Shown here in pieces: positions 1 to 5,401 of a stretch of 35,205 nt of DNA (position 1 is its first letter; the number at the start of each line of letters is the position of its first letter). The position numbers were made by a program, and so were the translations under genes. The stretch is from a virus: positions 1-35,205 of the IMG/VR virus record IMGVR_UViG_3300037502_000326; one strand, 5' to 3'. The notes below the pieces were generated by a model that saw only the letters and a list, made by a program, of their open reading frames with translations, did not search any database and was not told the origin of the DNA.

Positions 1-127
1 CAAGTCCTCTAGTAACGAGCATTGGGCTGTTCTCCACAAAGACGTATCTGGGTCGTACTTCGCTAACCACCCTCGCCATGTGTCGCCACATTCCTGATCG
101 CTCTCCGTCAATTCCTGCGCCTTTTCC
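1..127. repeat. Terminal direct repeat, left copy (contig closes into a circle)
   Basis: These 127 bases are identical to 35079-35205. The copy lies inside the methyltransferase gene, which reads through the junction without interruption when the ends are joined. The length equals a common maximum k-mer (127) of de Bruijn graph assemblers, so I infer a circular or circularly permuted genome whose assembly ends overlap, not a true phage terminal repeat. Unique length is 35,078 bases. Confidence 0.9.
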
Positions 128-376
128 TGCTGCGGAGATGTCCTGGCATGGAAACCCGCCAGATACAACGTCAACAATTCCTCTCCACGGTCTGCCGTCA
201 AAGGTTTGTACGTCATCCCAAATCGGGAAAGGCGGGAGAAGTCCGTCATTTTGTCGGGCGCACAGTACGCTTGCTGGGTATGGTTCCCACTCAACTGCGC
301 AGACGGTTCTCCATCCAAGGAGTTTTCCTCCAAGAATACCCCCACCAGCGCCTGCGAAAAGAGCCAACTCATTCAA
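1..376 (-). CDS. DNA (cytosine-5) methyltransferase, N-terminal part (continues at 35078)
   Basis: Transfers a methyl group from S-adenosylmethionine to C5 of cytosine in a short DNA target. This part holds motif I (FAGAGGG, residues 7-13) and motif IV with the catalytic cysteine (PCQD, Cys77). Joined across the circle end to 34603, the protein is 283 residues, a usual size for orphan phage enzymes. I chose a TTG start at 376: it places motif I near the N-terminus, has GAGG six bases upstream, and overlaps the stop of the preceding 62-residue gene (369-371), suggesting coupled translation. No partner restriction enzyme is visible, so a role in evading host restriction is the natural inference. 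The rest of the catalytic motifs are in the 34603-35205 entry. Confidence 0.9.
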   Translation of the reverse strand, partial: MNELALFAGAGGGILGGKLLGWRTVCAVEWEPYPASVLCARQNDGLLPPFPIWDDVQTFDGRPWRGIVDVVSGGFPCQDISAAGKGAGIDGERSGMWRHMARVVSEVRPRYVFVENSPMLVTRGL

Positions 377-557
377 TTTTTTCCTCATTCTGTATTTGCT
401 TCATGTAGTCAATCACTCGTTTGTGAGCGTTTGCACCATAAACCTTGTCAATCCACTTGATCCGTTCTTTGGTCATCACTTTGTTTCCTGTGGAAGAAAA
501 CGTGGCAAACAATTCGCGGGCAAGGGCTTGTTCTAGCTGGACTCGATCAGACGCCAT
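369..557 (-). CDS. Hypothetical protein, 62 aa
   Basis: A small charged protein with no family I recognise. Its stop overlaps the TTG start of the methyltransferase by 8 bases, and its ATG overlaps the end of the 58-residue winged-helix-like gene by 25 bases. The C-terminal half is helical and rich in Lys and Glu. Position suggests an accessory early gene; no function can be assigned. Confidence 0.6.
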   Translation of the reverse strand: MASDRVQLEQALARELFATFSSTGNKVMTKERIKWIDKVYGANAHKRVIDYMKQIQNEEKIE

Positions 558-709
558 TTGCGCTTGACGCTTTCAATCTTTCCAATGTCAGTCAGATAGT
601 TGATTGCACTGCAAAGCTGCTTTTCAGTCCATCCAGTGATCTCGCGTAACTCTCGTCTGGTCAGTTCACCGTGTTCCAAGAGTTTCGTCAATGCGTAGGT
701 TCTTGTCAT
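533..709 (-). CDS. Small winged-helix-like DNA-binding protein, 58 aa
   Basis: The sequence reads MTRTYALTKLLEHGELTRRE and continues with an ITGWTEKQLCSAINYL segment, a typical helix-turn-helix pattern (residues about 17-40), then a basic wing-like stretch ending WRLIESS. It starts 6 bases after the stop of the replication-initiator-like gene and ends at TAG 533-535. It probably binds DNA, as a regulator or a replication accessory factor. The fold is inferred from pattern only. Confidence 0.6.
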   Translation of the reverse strand: MTRTYALTKLLEHGELTRRELREITGWTEKQLCSAINYLTDIGKIESVKRKWRLIESS

Positions 710-715
710 CGGTGT

Positions 716-1471
716 TTACCCTACTTTTCTCAAAACAGAGTTGATCTGCGCTTTGATGTGGTCAGGCATTGGAACAGCTTTCTTTCGGTCTTCTGCGATC
801 TTTTGCAAAGCAGGATCAGGATCAGTTGAACCAGGAACAGTCACACGGGCAATGTCGGCAGCTTGTTGGGCAAATGTAGGTTTCTGGAAAGCAAACTGCG
901 TGTTGTTGACCCACGTAGCCTTGAACCCAACCCAATTGCGAAGGATCATTTCCTTAAAAACGTCCTCAATAGGCCAGCCAGCCTTCTCAGCTTCTTTCTT
1001 GAGTTGGTCAATGACAACCTGAGTTACTTGGGCTTTCTTGGCCTTCCTGTGCTTTACAAAGTCGTTCCAGATAGATTCAGATACGCCGTCAGGCGGTGCA
1101 ACGACAGTTGCTTTCTTCTTTGTCTCTTTCTCTGTCTCTGTCTCTGTCTCTGGTGCATCGTGTTGATATCGTTCTGTTATCGCCTCGATATCGTCATGTA
1201 TCAGCCAATGAGATAGCTTACTAAGTATTTGATTTAACTTAGATTCTTCAATTCGTAAACGAAAAGCAAGTTTCCTGATGTCTGGCAATGCTCCAGTATG
1301 CGTATCGTCTTCACTGGCGATTAGCCAAAGCATTGTTAGAACTTTTGCAGAAGTACCATCTAGCTCATGCCAATCTGGATCATCAAGTATGTCTCTGTAT
1401 AGCTTTACCCAAGGAGGTGTTCTATCCTTGAAGTGTTGAAATTTTCCCCAATCTTTTATTCGAATTGTCAT
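716..1471 (-). CDS. Replication-initiator-like protein (phage O / DnaD-like), 251 aa
   Basis: Two-part protein. Residues about 1-105 look like the winged-helix N-terminal domain of phage replisome organisers (DILDDPDWHEL, then an LTMLWLIASE helix). A charged linker at about 106-125 is built from Glu-Thr repeats. Residues about 130-190 (SESIWNDFVKHRKAKKAQVT through NWVGFKATW) resemble the C-terminal region seen in many phage and prophage replication proteins. Such proteins bind the origin and recruit host helicase and loader. It overlaps the HNH gene upstream by 4 bases (ATGA). No phage polymerase or helicase is visible, which supports this initiator role. The origin could lie within or near this gene, but I see no clear iterons. 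Confidence 0.65.
   Translation of the reverse strand: MTIRIKDWGKFQHFKDRTPPWVKLYRDILDDPDWHELDGTSAKVLTMLWLIASEDDTHTGALPDIRKLAFRLRIEESKLNQILSKLSHWLIHDDIEAITERYQHDAPETETETEKETKKKATVVAPPDGVSESIWNDFVKHRKAKKAQVTQVVIDQLKKEAEKAGWPIEDVFKEMILRNWVGFKATWVNNTQFAFQKPTFAQQAADIARVTVPGSTDPDPALQKIAEDRKKAVPMPDHIKAQINSVLRKVG
1129..1152. repeat. Hexamer microsatellite (TCTCTG)x4
   Basis: Four perfect copies of TCTCTG within the replication-initiator-like gene. On the coding strand they encode the Glu-Thr alternation of the linker between the two domains. Copy-number changes would keep the frame and only lengthen or shorten the linker. Confidence 0.9.
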
Positions 1472-1710
1472 TCTTTTGCTCCTCTAGAACAATTACAAGA
1501 ACGACACATCCATCTCAAATTAGATTCTTCATTTGTTCCACCTTTGCTAACTGGAACAATGTGGTCAACAGATCCTGCTTTTGGACGTTTATCAAATGGT
1601 CTGTCATAAAGTGAATTAAAGAATCGTGTCAATTCTCCACATTGACAACATATTCCTTTATCACGTTCATATATCTTTTTCCTCAATGAGGGTGACATAT
1701 ATGATCTCAT
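1468..1710 (-). CDS. HNH endonuclease, 80 aa
   Basis: A compact HNH nuclease. Paired cysteines CCQCG (near residues 21-25) and CRSCNC (near the C-terminus) form the usual structural zinc site, and VDHIVPVSKGG followed by ESNLRWMC gives the His-Asn-type catalytic loop. Start at 1710 is supported by GGAG six bases upstream; the stop overlaps the next start (ATGA at 1468-1471). It is probably a free-standing homing or packaging-type nuclease inserted in the early operon. The bases before its ribosome site form the structured RNA at 1723-1826, whose U-run ends only 12 bases before the start codon. Confidence 0.85.
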   Translation of the reverse strand: MRSYMSPSLRKKIYERDKGICCQCGELTRFFNSLYDRPFDKRPKAGSVDHIVPVSKGGTNEESNLRWMCRSCNCSRGAKE

Positions 1711-1722
1711 TGCGACTCCAAT

Positions 1723-1769
1723 AAAAAACCCCTGAACCCCAGTGGTACGAGCACCGGAGATTCAGGGGT
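1723..1769 (-). terminator. Rho-independent terminator (second hairpin of the structured RNA)
   Basis: Minus-strand stem ACCCCTGAA/TTCAGGGGT followed directly by TTTTTT. It would stop or attenuate transcription before the HNH, replication and methyltransferase genes. Those genes sit immediately downstream with no clear promoter of their own, so read-through or regulated antitermination is likely. Confidence 0.75.
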
Positions 1770-1826
1770 CAGCCTGTGACGGCTTAGATGTGTCTGCGTC
1801 TCGTACACGCAACACCTAAACCGTCA
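1723..1826 (-). ncRNA. Structured RNA with two kissing hairpins and a U-run
   Basis: Read on the minus strand. Hairpin 1 pairs 1826-1812 with 1777-1791 (15 bp), then, after a 3-base bulge, 1811-1807 with 1795-1799, leaving the loop GTACGAG (1806-1800). Hairpin 2 pairs 1769-1761 with 1736-1728, with an inner stem 1757-1752/1744-1739, leaving the loop CTCGTAC (1751-1745). The two 7-nt loops are exact complements, so they can kiss. Pairs 1820/1783, 1815/1788 and 1755/1741 are G-U on the minus strand but A-C on the plus strand, so structure is kept only for minus-strand RNA. Six U residues follow. It lies between the helix-turn-helix gene (stop at 1843) and the HNH gene (start 1710). No known RNA class is recognised. 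Confidence 0.75.
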
Positions 1827-1842
1827 TTGCTTAAATTCTACA

Positions 1843-2058
1843 TCACTTCGGCGGCTTGCCAAAGTAAATTTTGGTTCTGTTGTCAGCCATCAACTTGAAC
1901 GTGATTGTCCAGCCCTTCTCTCGCAGGTCACTCAGTCTGCGGGTTGGGGTGGTTGACGGCAGGACTTTGGCGATCTCCACCGTTGTCGTGCCTCGCTTCT
2001 GAAGCAGTAGCTTTTCCAGGCGTTGCAGTTGTGTCTTGGGTTTCGTGCTGAAGAACAT
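1843..2058 (-). CDS. Helix-turn-helix protein (HTH_39-like), 71 aa
   Basis: Begins MFFSTKPKTQLQRLEKLLLQ, then TTTVEIAKVLPSTTPTRRLSDLREKGW, which matches the pattern of the HTH_39 family of small phage helix-turn-helix proteins (a Q-L-x-R-L start, an xxxAxxxL recognition region and the LRxxGW signature). I chose ATG 2058 because GGAAAG lies just upstream; a TTG at 2073 would add five residues. The gene ends just before the structured RNA at 1826. It probably binds DNA; the target is unknown. Confidence 0.7.
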   Translation of the reverse strand: MFFSTKPKTQLQRLEKLLLQKRGTTTVEIAKVLPSTTPTRRLSDLREKGWTITFKLMADNRTKIYFGKPPK

Positions 2059-2155
2059 TTTTACTCTTTCCAAAGATTAAATCAAAGTTTGCTGCGTACT
2101 GCTCAAATGCAACATCGAATGGTCTGGCGACTGACCCTTTTCCCCCTGCGCTCAT
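1928..2155 (-). CDS. Hypothetical protein overlapping the HTH gene, 75 aa
   Basis: The start is well supported: ATG 2155 overlaps the preceding stop in the ATGA pattern common in this operon. The first 36 residues (MSAGGKGS, then a PFDVAFEQYAANFDLIFGKS stretch) look like a short conserved phage protein. The remaining half is low-complexity and overlaps the helix-turn-helix gene out of frame by about 130 bases, so the C-terminal part may be unconstrained. Function unknown. Confidence 0.5.
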   Translation of the reverse strand: MSAGGKGSVARPFDVAFEQYAANFDLIFGKSKNVLQHETQDTTATPGKATASEARHDNGGDRQSPAVNHPNPQTE

Positions 2156-2373
2156 GCTTTTACCCTCACTGCCTTGCCGTTAATAGGCTCGGCTTCTTTT
2201 ACGTGGAAGTAGGCACAGTGAAGGCATTTATATGCCATCATTCTTGCGCCTTGCTTGTGACCTATGATGATGTTCGCTAGTTCTAAGGACGGGTACTTGT
2301 GCTTTCCTTGGCAAACCCTAGCTGGACAGTCTCTGCCCTGGTTGCAGTTGTTGTTGCATGGAGGGCACTTCAT
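2152..2373 (-). CDS. Cys-rich zinc-ribbon-like protein, 73 aa
   Basis: Starts MKCPPCNNNCNQGRDCPARV and carries a later YKCLHCAYFHV motif, giving several CxxC pairs that could bind zinc. I chose ATG 2373 because it overlaps the preceding stop at 2370 (ATGA); a longer reading from 2454 would duplicate coding space of that gene. Probably a small nucleic-acid or protein-binding zinc protein; no specific role can be given. Confidence 0.6.
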   Translation of the reverse strand: MKCPPCNNNCNQGRDCPARVCQGKHKYPSLELANIIIGHKQGARMMAYKCLHCAYFHVKEAEPINGKAVRVKA

Positions 2374-2597
2374 TCCTGCTCCCTTGCTCTGATGGCGGCG
2401 GCGTAGGCTTTCACATCGGGGGCATTGCTCATGCTTTCCAAGCGTTTTGCGCACGCCTCGCGCTCTGCTGCGGCGACAAGGGCGGCGAAGCGTTCAAGGT
2501 TGTCTGGCCTAAAGTGCATCCCAGTCAAAACTTTTGAGGCATGAATCTCGTCACACTCAGCCTCACGCGCCATGCGGATGATGTCTTTGTGGTTCAT
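2370..2597 (-). CDS. Hypothetical protein, 75 aa (paralogue of 31566-31886)
   Basis: Shares the layout DIIxMAREA near the N-terminus and LERFAALV in the middle with the protein at 31566-31886, and the genes share a 24-base identical block (2475-2498). The C-terminal region EREACAKRLESM is common in small phage accessory proteins. It overlaps both neighbours by 4 bases. Function unknown. Confidence 0.6.
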   Translation of the reverse strand: MNHKDIIRMAREAECDEIHASKVLTGMHFRPDNLERFAALVAAAEREACAKRLESMSNAPDVKAYAAAIRAREQE

Positions 2598-2995
2598 ATA
2601 AACACCCTCGGAAGGAATTGTTTGCTTGCAGCGGCCATGCCGAACTTTCTTCCAGCTTCAGTTGCAGCCAGTTCACTCTGCGTATAAAGACCAATGGCAA
2701 AGTTCTGCCAGTCAAAAGCGTTGCCACGGCTCTTAGGGGTTCCATCCTCCCAGAATGCAGAGGATTTCTTCGGATCAGCAAGAAGCGGCTTTCCAGTCAC
2801 TGCATAGGTGTTGACCTTCTTACCGTCATTTCGGATAACGTATCCTTTTTGGATGATGTGACCAGACTCAATCAAAGCATCCCTGACCTTGCTCGGTACG
2901 ACCTTCCATTCTTTCTTCATCGTCTTGGTGATGTAGTCGTGCCGATTCATACCTTTTTTTAGACAGTCAAGATAGTGTTGCTTTGCTTTATACAT
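2594..2995 (-). CDS. Hypothetical protein, 133 aa
   Basis: Begins MYKAKQHYLDCLKKGM, with a probable helix-turn-helix-like N-terminal region and a VIRNDGKKVNTYAVTGKPL segment. I placed the start at ATG 2995, overlapping the stop of the 59-residue gene by 8 bases; a longer form from 3049 would overlap that gene by 62 bases. A DNA-binding role is possible but not shown. Confidence 0.6.
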   Translation of the reverse strand: MYKAKQHYLDCLKKGMNRHDYITKTMKKEWKVVPSKVRDALIESGHIIQKGYVIRNDGKKVNTYAVTGKPLLADPKKSSAFWEDGTPKSRGNAFDWQNFAIGLYTQSELAATEAGRKFGMAAASKQFLPRVFI

Positions 2996-3167
2996 AGAGT
3001 TGGTCGATGTGGATTTCACGGTTAATGATCTTTTCGATTGAACAGGCAAGGACGGCCACCATTGCTGCGTCTATGTCTCCAGGATGGTCAACGTAACCTT
3101 TGACCAGCGCAAAGGCATAGTCAATCAGTGCGCTGGCGGCTTCGTTTTCGGCTTGTTCAGGGTTCAT
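2988..3167 (-). CDS. Hypothetical protein, 59 aa, first gene of the minus-strand early operon
   Basis: Reads MNPEQAENEAASALIDYAFA and continues through a hydrophobic AAMVAVLACSIEKI helix to LYV. It fills the space exactly up to the next start and is the first minus-strand gene after the divergent region at 3168-3273. No recognised family. Confidence 0.55.
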   Translation of the reverse strand: MNPEQAENEAASALIDYAFALVKGYVDHPGDIDAAMVAVLACSIEKIINREIHIDQLYV

Positions 3168-3197
3168 GCCGAAAGATTAGCATAAGTCAACAGCAAA

Positions 3198-3221
3198 AAC
3201 ATTAGGGTTTATCCTAGTGTT
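3198..3221. promoter_or_regulatory. Operator-like inverted repeat in the divergent early control region
   Basis: AACATTAGG - GTTTAT - CCTAGTGTT: arms match at 8 of 9 positions. It sits in the only divergent gap of the genome (3168-3273), between the minus-strand early operon and the plus-strand recombination operon. A nearly identical 20-base site (17 of 20) occurs at 33143-33162 in the opposite orientation. I infer a regulator binding site. I do not find a convincing consensus -35/-10 pair in this gap on either strand. Confidence 0.45.
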
Positions 3222-3273
3222 TTTCATGTTTTTTTCGTGGCAAAGTAGAGGCTCCAACAACCCAAGGAACTGT

Positions 3274-3429
3274 ATGAACACAACCTTTCTCAAGCTGGCT
3301 CGAAAGTATTTTGACCGCCCTTACATACCTCGCCACATTGTTCGGCATAACTGCCGTCAGTATGTCCGTTCCATTCGTTTCCTCGGAGACAAATGGCTTC
3401 TGGCAACCAAAGTGGAGAAGCGGACGTGA
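3274..3429 (+). CDS. Hypothetical protein, 51 aa
   Basis: Basic protein starting MNTTFLKLARKYFDRPYIPR. AAGGA at 3264-3268 gives a good ribosome site for ATG 3274; a longer reading from 3217 would start in the T-rich control region. Its stop overlaps the next GTG start (GTGA). It is the first gene of the plus-strand recombination operon. Function unknown. Confidence 0.6.
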   Translation: MNTTFLKLARKYFDRPYIPRHIVRHNCRQYVRSIRFLGDKWLLATKVEKRT

Positions 3430-3659
3430 GCAACAACACAGGTGGGCCAGCGTTTCCAACTGGCACATGGGAATACGACGGCCAGAACAATGTTCTGCCA
3501 TATCAAGAAGGCGGCATGACCCTGCGCGACTACTTCGCGGCCAAGGCGATGCAGGAGCTGATGACGTACAAAGATCGTCCGGCATACCTGCGACCTGTGG
3601 ATGAGGTGGCAACTGATGCGTATGAAATGGCCGACGCCATGCTGAAAGCAAGAAACTAA
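3426..3659 (+). CDS. Hypothetical phage protein (GGPAFP / GMTLRDYFA type), 77 aa
   Basis: Carries GGPAFPTG near the N-terminus and GMTLRDYFAAKAMQ in the middle, the signature of a small protein found in many phages of Gram-negative bacteria; its function is not known. I chose GTG 3426, with GGAG eight bases upstream and a 4-base overlap with the preceding gene. An ATG at 3393 would add 11 residues and overlap by 37 bases. Confidence 0.75.
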   Translation: MSNNTGGPAFPTGTWEYDGQNNVLPYQEGGMTLRDYFAAKAMQELMTYKDRPAYLRPVDEVATDAYEMADAMLKARN

Positions 3660-3672
3660 TCAAGAAATCGAA

Positions 3673-4302
3673 ATGGTACACAAGAAACTTATGCAGGCTC
3701 GTATCAAGCTGCAAAACACATCCCTCAAGAAGTCAGGCCACAACAAGTTCGCAGGGTATCAATACTTCGAACTAGGTGACTTCCTTCCGACGATCAACAA
3801 CATCTTTAACGAGATCGGCCTTTGCGGTGTCATTTCCTTTGACATTGACAAAGCAACCTTGACCATTACGGATACTGACGATGGCACTCAAATTCAAATT
3901 ACCTCTCCGATGGCAGAGGCGAATCTCAAGGGCTGTCATCCGATTCAGAACCTGGGTGCTGTAGAAACCTACACCCGCAGGTATCTCTGGGTCACAGCAA
4001 TGGAGATCGTTGAGCATGATGCCCTAGACTCGTCTGCCCCATTGACTGAAGAAGGTGTTAGGCGCAAAGGACCAAGCCCTGTAATTACTCCTCGTGGTGG
4101 AATTGGCGACGATTTGCCAGAGGATCAGAAAGAATTTCTCCGTGAACTGGCAGCATCTATTGAGGAACTTGTCTCCAAAGGACAAGCGGTAGAGGCTCTG
4201 GCAATGGTGAAAGAAAACCAGCTTGAAGCGGATCAATCCGTCTGGCTGTTCAATCAACTACAAACCCCAACTCGTACAGCACTAAAGAAAGCAAAGCAAT
4301 GA
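3673..4302 (+). CDS. erf: ERF family single-strand annealing protein, 209 aa
   Basis: Promotes annealing of complementary single strands in phage recombination. The N-terminal two thirds shows the ERF family core: a LKKSGHNKFAGYQYFELGDF region (about residues 17-37), then NLGAVETYTRRYL (about residues 95-107), close to the family's typical GSAxTYARRYxL motif. The C-terminal part is acidic and probably binds partners. It lies upstream of SSB, the usual partner, separated only by the inserted HNH gene. The genome also encodes NinB and RusA, so recombination-driven concatemer formation and genome circularisation are likely roles. Confidence 0.85.
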   Translation: MVHKKLMQARIKLQNTSLKKSGHNKFAGYQYFELGDFLPTINNIFNEIGLCGVISFDIDKATLTITDTDDGTQIQITSPMAEANLKGCHPIQNLGAVETYTRRYLWVTAMEIVEHDALDSSAPLTEEGVRRKGPSPVITPRGGIGDDLPEDQKEFLRELAASIEELVSKGQAVEALAMVKENQLEADQSVWLFNQLQTPTRTALKKAKQ

Positions 4303-4309
4303 AATAATT

Positions 4310-4432
4310 GGGATGCTGTATAATTGCAGCATCCCTTGGTCGGGAATCGTAGTAAGCCCTTGGGCGCACTCTGGCGGTACTACCCGTTCGACCAACTTCC
4401 GAAAGGATGAGAGTGCGACCAAGGGCTTTTTT
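4310..4432 (+). ncRNA. Structured RNA with pseudoknot-capable terminator, upstream of an HNH gene
   Basis: A first perfect hairpin pairs GGGATGCTG (4310-4318) with CAGCATCCC (4327-4335). A long stem pairs 4354-4372 with 4410-4428 (18 of 19) and ends in TTTTTT (4427-4432). Its 37-base loop holds TACTAC (4378-4383) and CGACCAA (4389-4395), which are exact complements of GTAGTA (4349-4354) and TTGGTCG (4336-4342) just before the stem. The upstream segment could also pair with the CGACCAA inside the 3' arm (4416-4422), which would break the terminator. So the RNA can form a pseudoknot or switch between two states. The loop also holds a TCC-GAAA-GGA GNRA mini-hairpin. It fills the gap between erf and the HNH gene. 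Confidence 0.65.
4354..4432 (+). terminator. Long-stem terminator-like hairpin
   Basis: Stem AAGCCCTTGGGCGCACTCT / AGAGTGCGACCAAGGGCTT with one G-A mismatch (4364/4418), followed by six T. The stem is strong but the loop is unusually long for an intrinsic terminator. It would limit transcription of the HNH gene and SSB downstream. Confidence 0.6.
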
Positions 4433-4444
4433 GTTTGCAATCAC

Positions 4445-5005
4445 ATGGAAAACATCAAGCCAATTCCAGGATACGAAGGCTATTACGCTGTTTCTGATGA
4501 TGGTCGTGTCTTTTCACTTGAAAGAACAATCATTGATAAAAATGGCATGAGGAAAAAATTAAAAGAAAAAATTCTTAAGCCTAAGACAAAGTTGGGTGGC
4601 TATAAGATGGTCAATCTAAGGAAAGATTCAAGCGGCAAGATGTTTCTTGTTCACAGACTTGTGATGATGACATTTGTTGAAAACAAAAATAAAAAGCCAT
4701 TTGTTAATCACATAGATGGCAATCCGTCAAATAACAACTTGTTTAATCTTGAGTGGTGCACTTCATCTGAAAACAACATTCACGCATATCGTGTTTTAAA
4801 AGTAAAAAATCCAATGCTTGGCAGAACAGGCGCAAAGCATCATAAATCAAGAAAGGTAATAGCAACAAATGTAAAAACTGGTAAAAAAATTTATTTTGAT
4901 GCTTTGATGGATGCAAAGAGAGCAGGATTCAGAGCGCAAGAAATTTACGCTTGCTGTCGTGGGCTACAAAAAACTCACTATGGCATGACTTGGCAATACG
5001 CATAA
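4445..5005 (+). CDS. NUMOD4/HNH homing-type endonuclease, 186 aa
   Basis: Residues 7-27 (IPGYEGYYAVSDDGRVFSL) are a NUMOD4 DNA-binding motif. VHRLV (69-73), NHIDGN (88-93) and NNLFNLEWC (97-105) form the HNH_3 catalytic core. The C-terminal part (RKVIATNVKTGKKIYFDALM, then a helix-turn-helix) resembles NUMOD1/IENR-type repeats that recognise target DNA. The gene is visibly AT-richer than erf and ssb, between which it is inserted, consistent with mobility. I chose ATG 4445, where NUMOD4 homology begins; no Shine-Dalgarno is visible and the terminator-like RNA ends 12 bases upstream. A longer reading from 4313 would translate that RNA and is unlikely. Confidence 0.85.
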   Translation: MENIKPIPGYEGYYAVSDDGRVFSLERTIIDKNGMRKKLKEKILKPKTKLGGYKMVNLRKDSSGKMFLVHRLVMMTFVENKNKKPFVNHIDGNPSNNNLFNLEWCTSSENNIHAYRVLKVKNPMLGRTGAKHHKSRKVIATNVKTGKKIYFDALMDAKRAGFRAQEIYACCRGLQKTHYGMTWQYA

Positions 5006-5014
5006 GGAAAGAAA

Positions 5015-5392
5015 ATGAATGTCTTAACAGTCGCAGGTCAACTTGGCAAAGATGCTGAAGTTAGATATACCCAAGGCGGCGATCCAGTCGCAAACTTTTC
5101 AGTCGCAGATCAACAAGGTAAAGATCGTGAAACTGTCTGGTGGAATTGCCAACTTTATGGCAAACGAGCCGAGAGTCTTTCTAAATATCTCGTCAAAGGC
5201 CAGGCAGTGACCATCACTGGCAACATCACTACGAACAAATACACAGACAAGAACGGCATCGAGCGCATTGGATACAACATCCGTGTAAACGACATCGCCC
5301 TTCAGGGTGGAAAGAAGGAGGGCGAATCCACGCCTCCGAAAGCAGCGCCTCAAGCTAAAGAGTTTGAAGACGATTCATCAATCCCATTTTGA
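5015..5392 (+). CDS. ssb: Single-stranded DNA-binding protein, 125 aa
   Basis: Coats single-stranded DNA during replication and recombination. The OB-fold is clear: MNVLTVAGQLGKDAEVRYTQ, VANFSVA, then WWNCQLYGKRAESLSKYLVKG and VTITGNI. The C-terminus ends DDSSIPF, the acidic tip that docks host partner proteins. AAGGA lies just upstream of the ATG. It lies in the same operon as erf, its likely functional partner. Confidence 0.95.
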   Translation: MNVLTVAGQLGKDAEVRYTQGGDPVANFSVADQQGKDRETVWWNCQLYGKRAESLSKYLVKGQAVTITGNITTNKYTDKNGIERIGYNIRVNDIALQGGKKEGESTPPKAAPQAKEFEDDSSIPF

Positions 5393-5401
5393 GGAACAGA
5401 A

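Noticed and set aside
2374-2454. Longer start for the zinc-ribbon-like protein
   Set aside because: The extension lies wholly inside the preceding gene's coding region; ATG 2373 has the ATGA overlap used throughout this operon.
4313-4444. Upstream extension of the NUMOD4 nuclease to an ATG at 4313
   Set aside because: The added 44 residues would translate the terminator-like RNA, and NUMOD4 similarity begins only at 4445.
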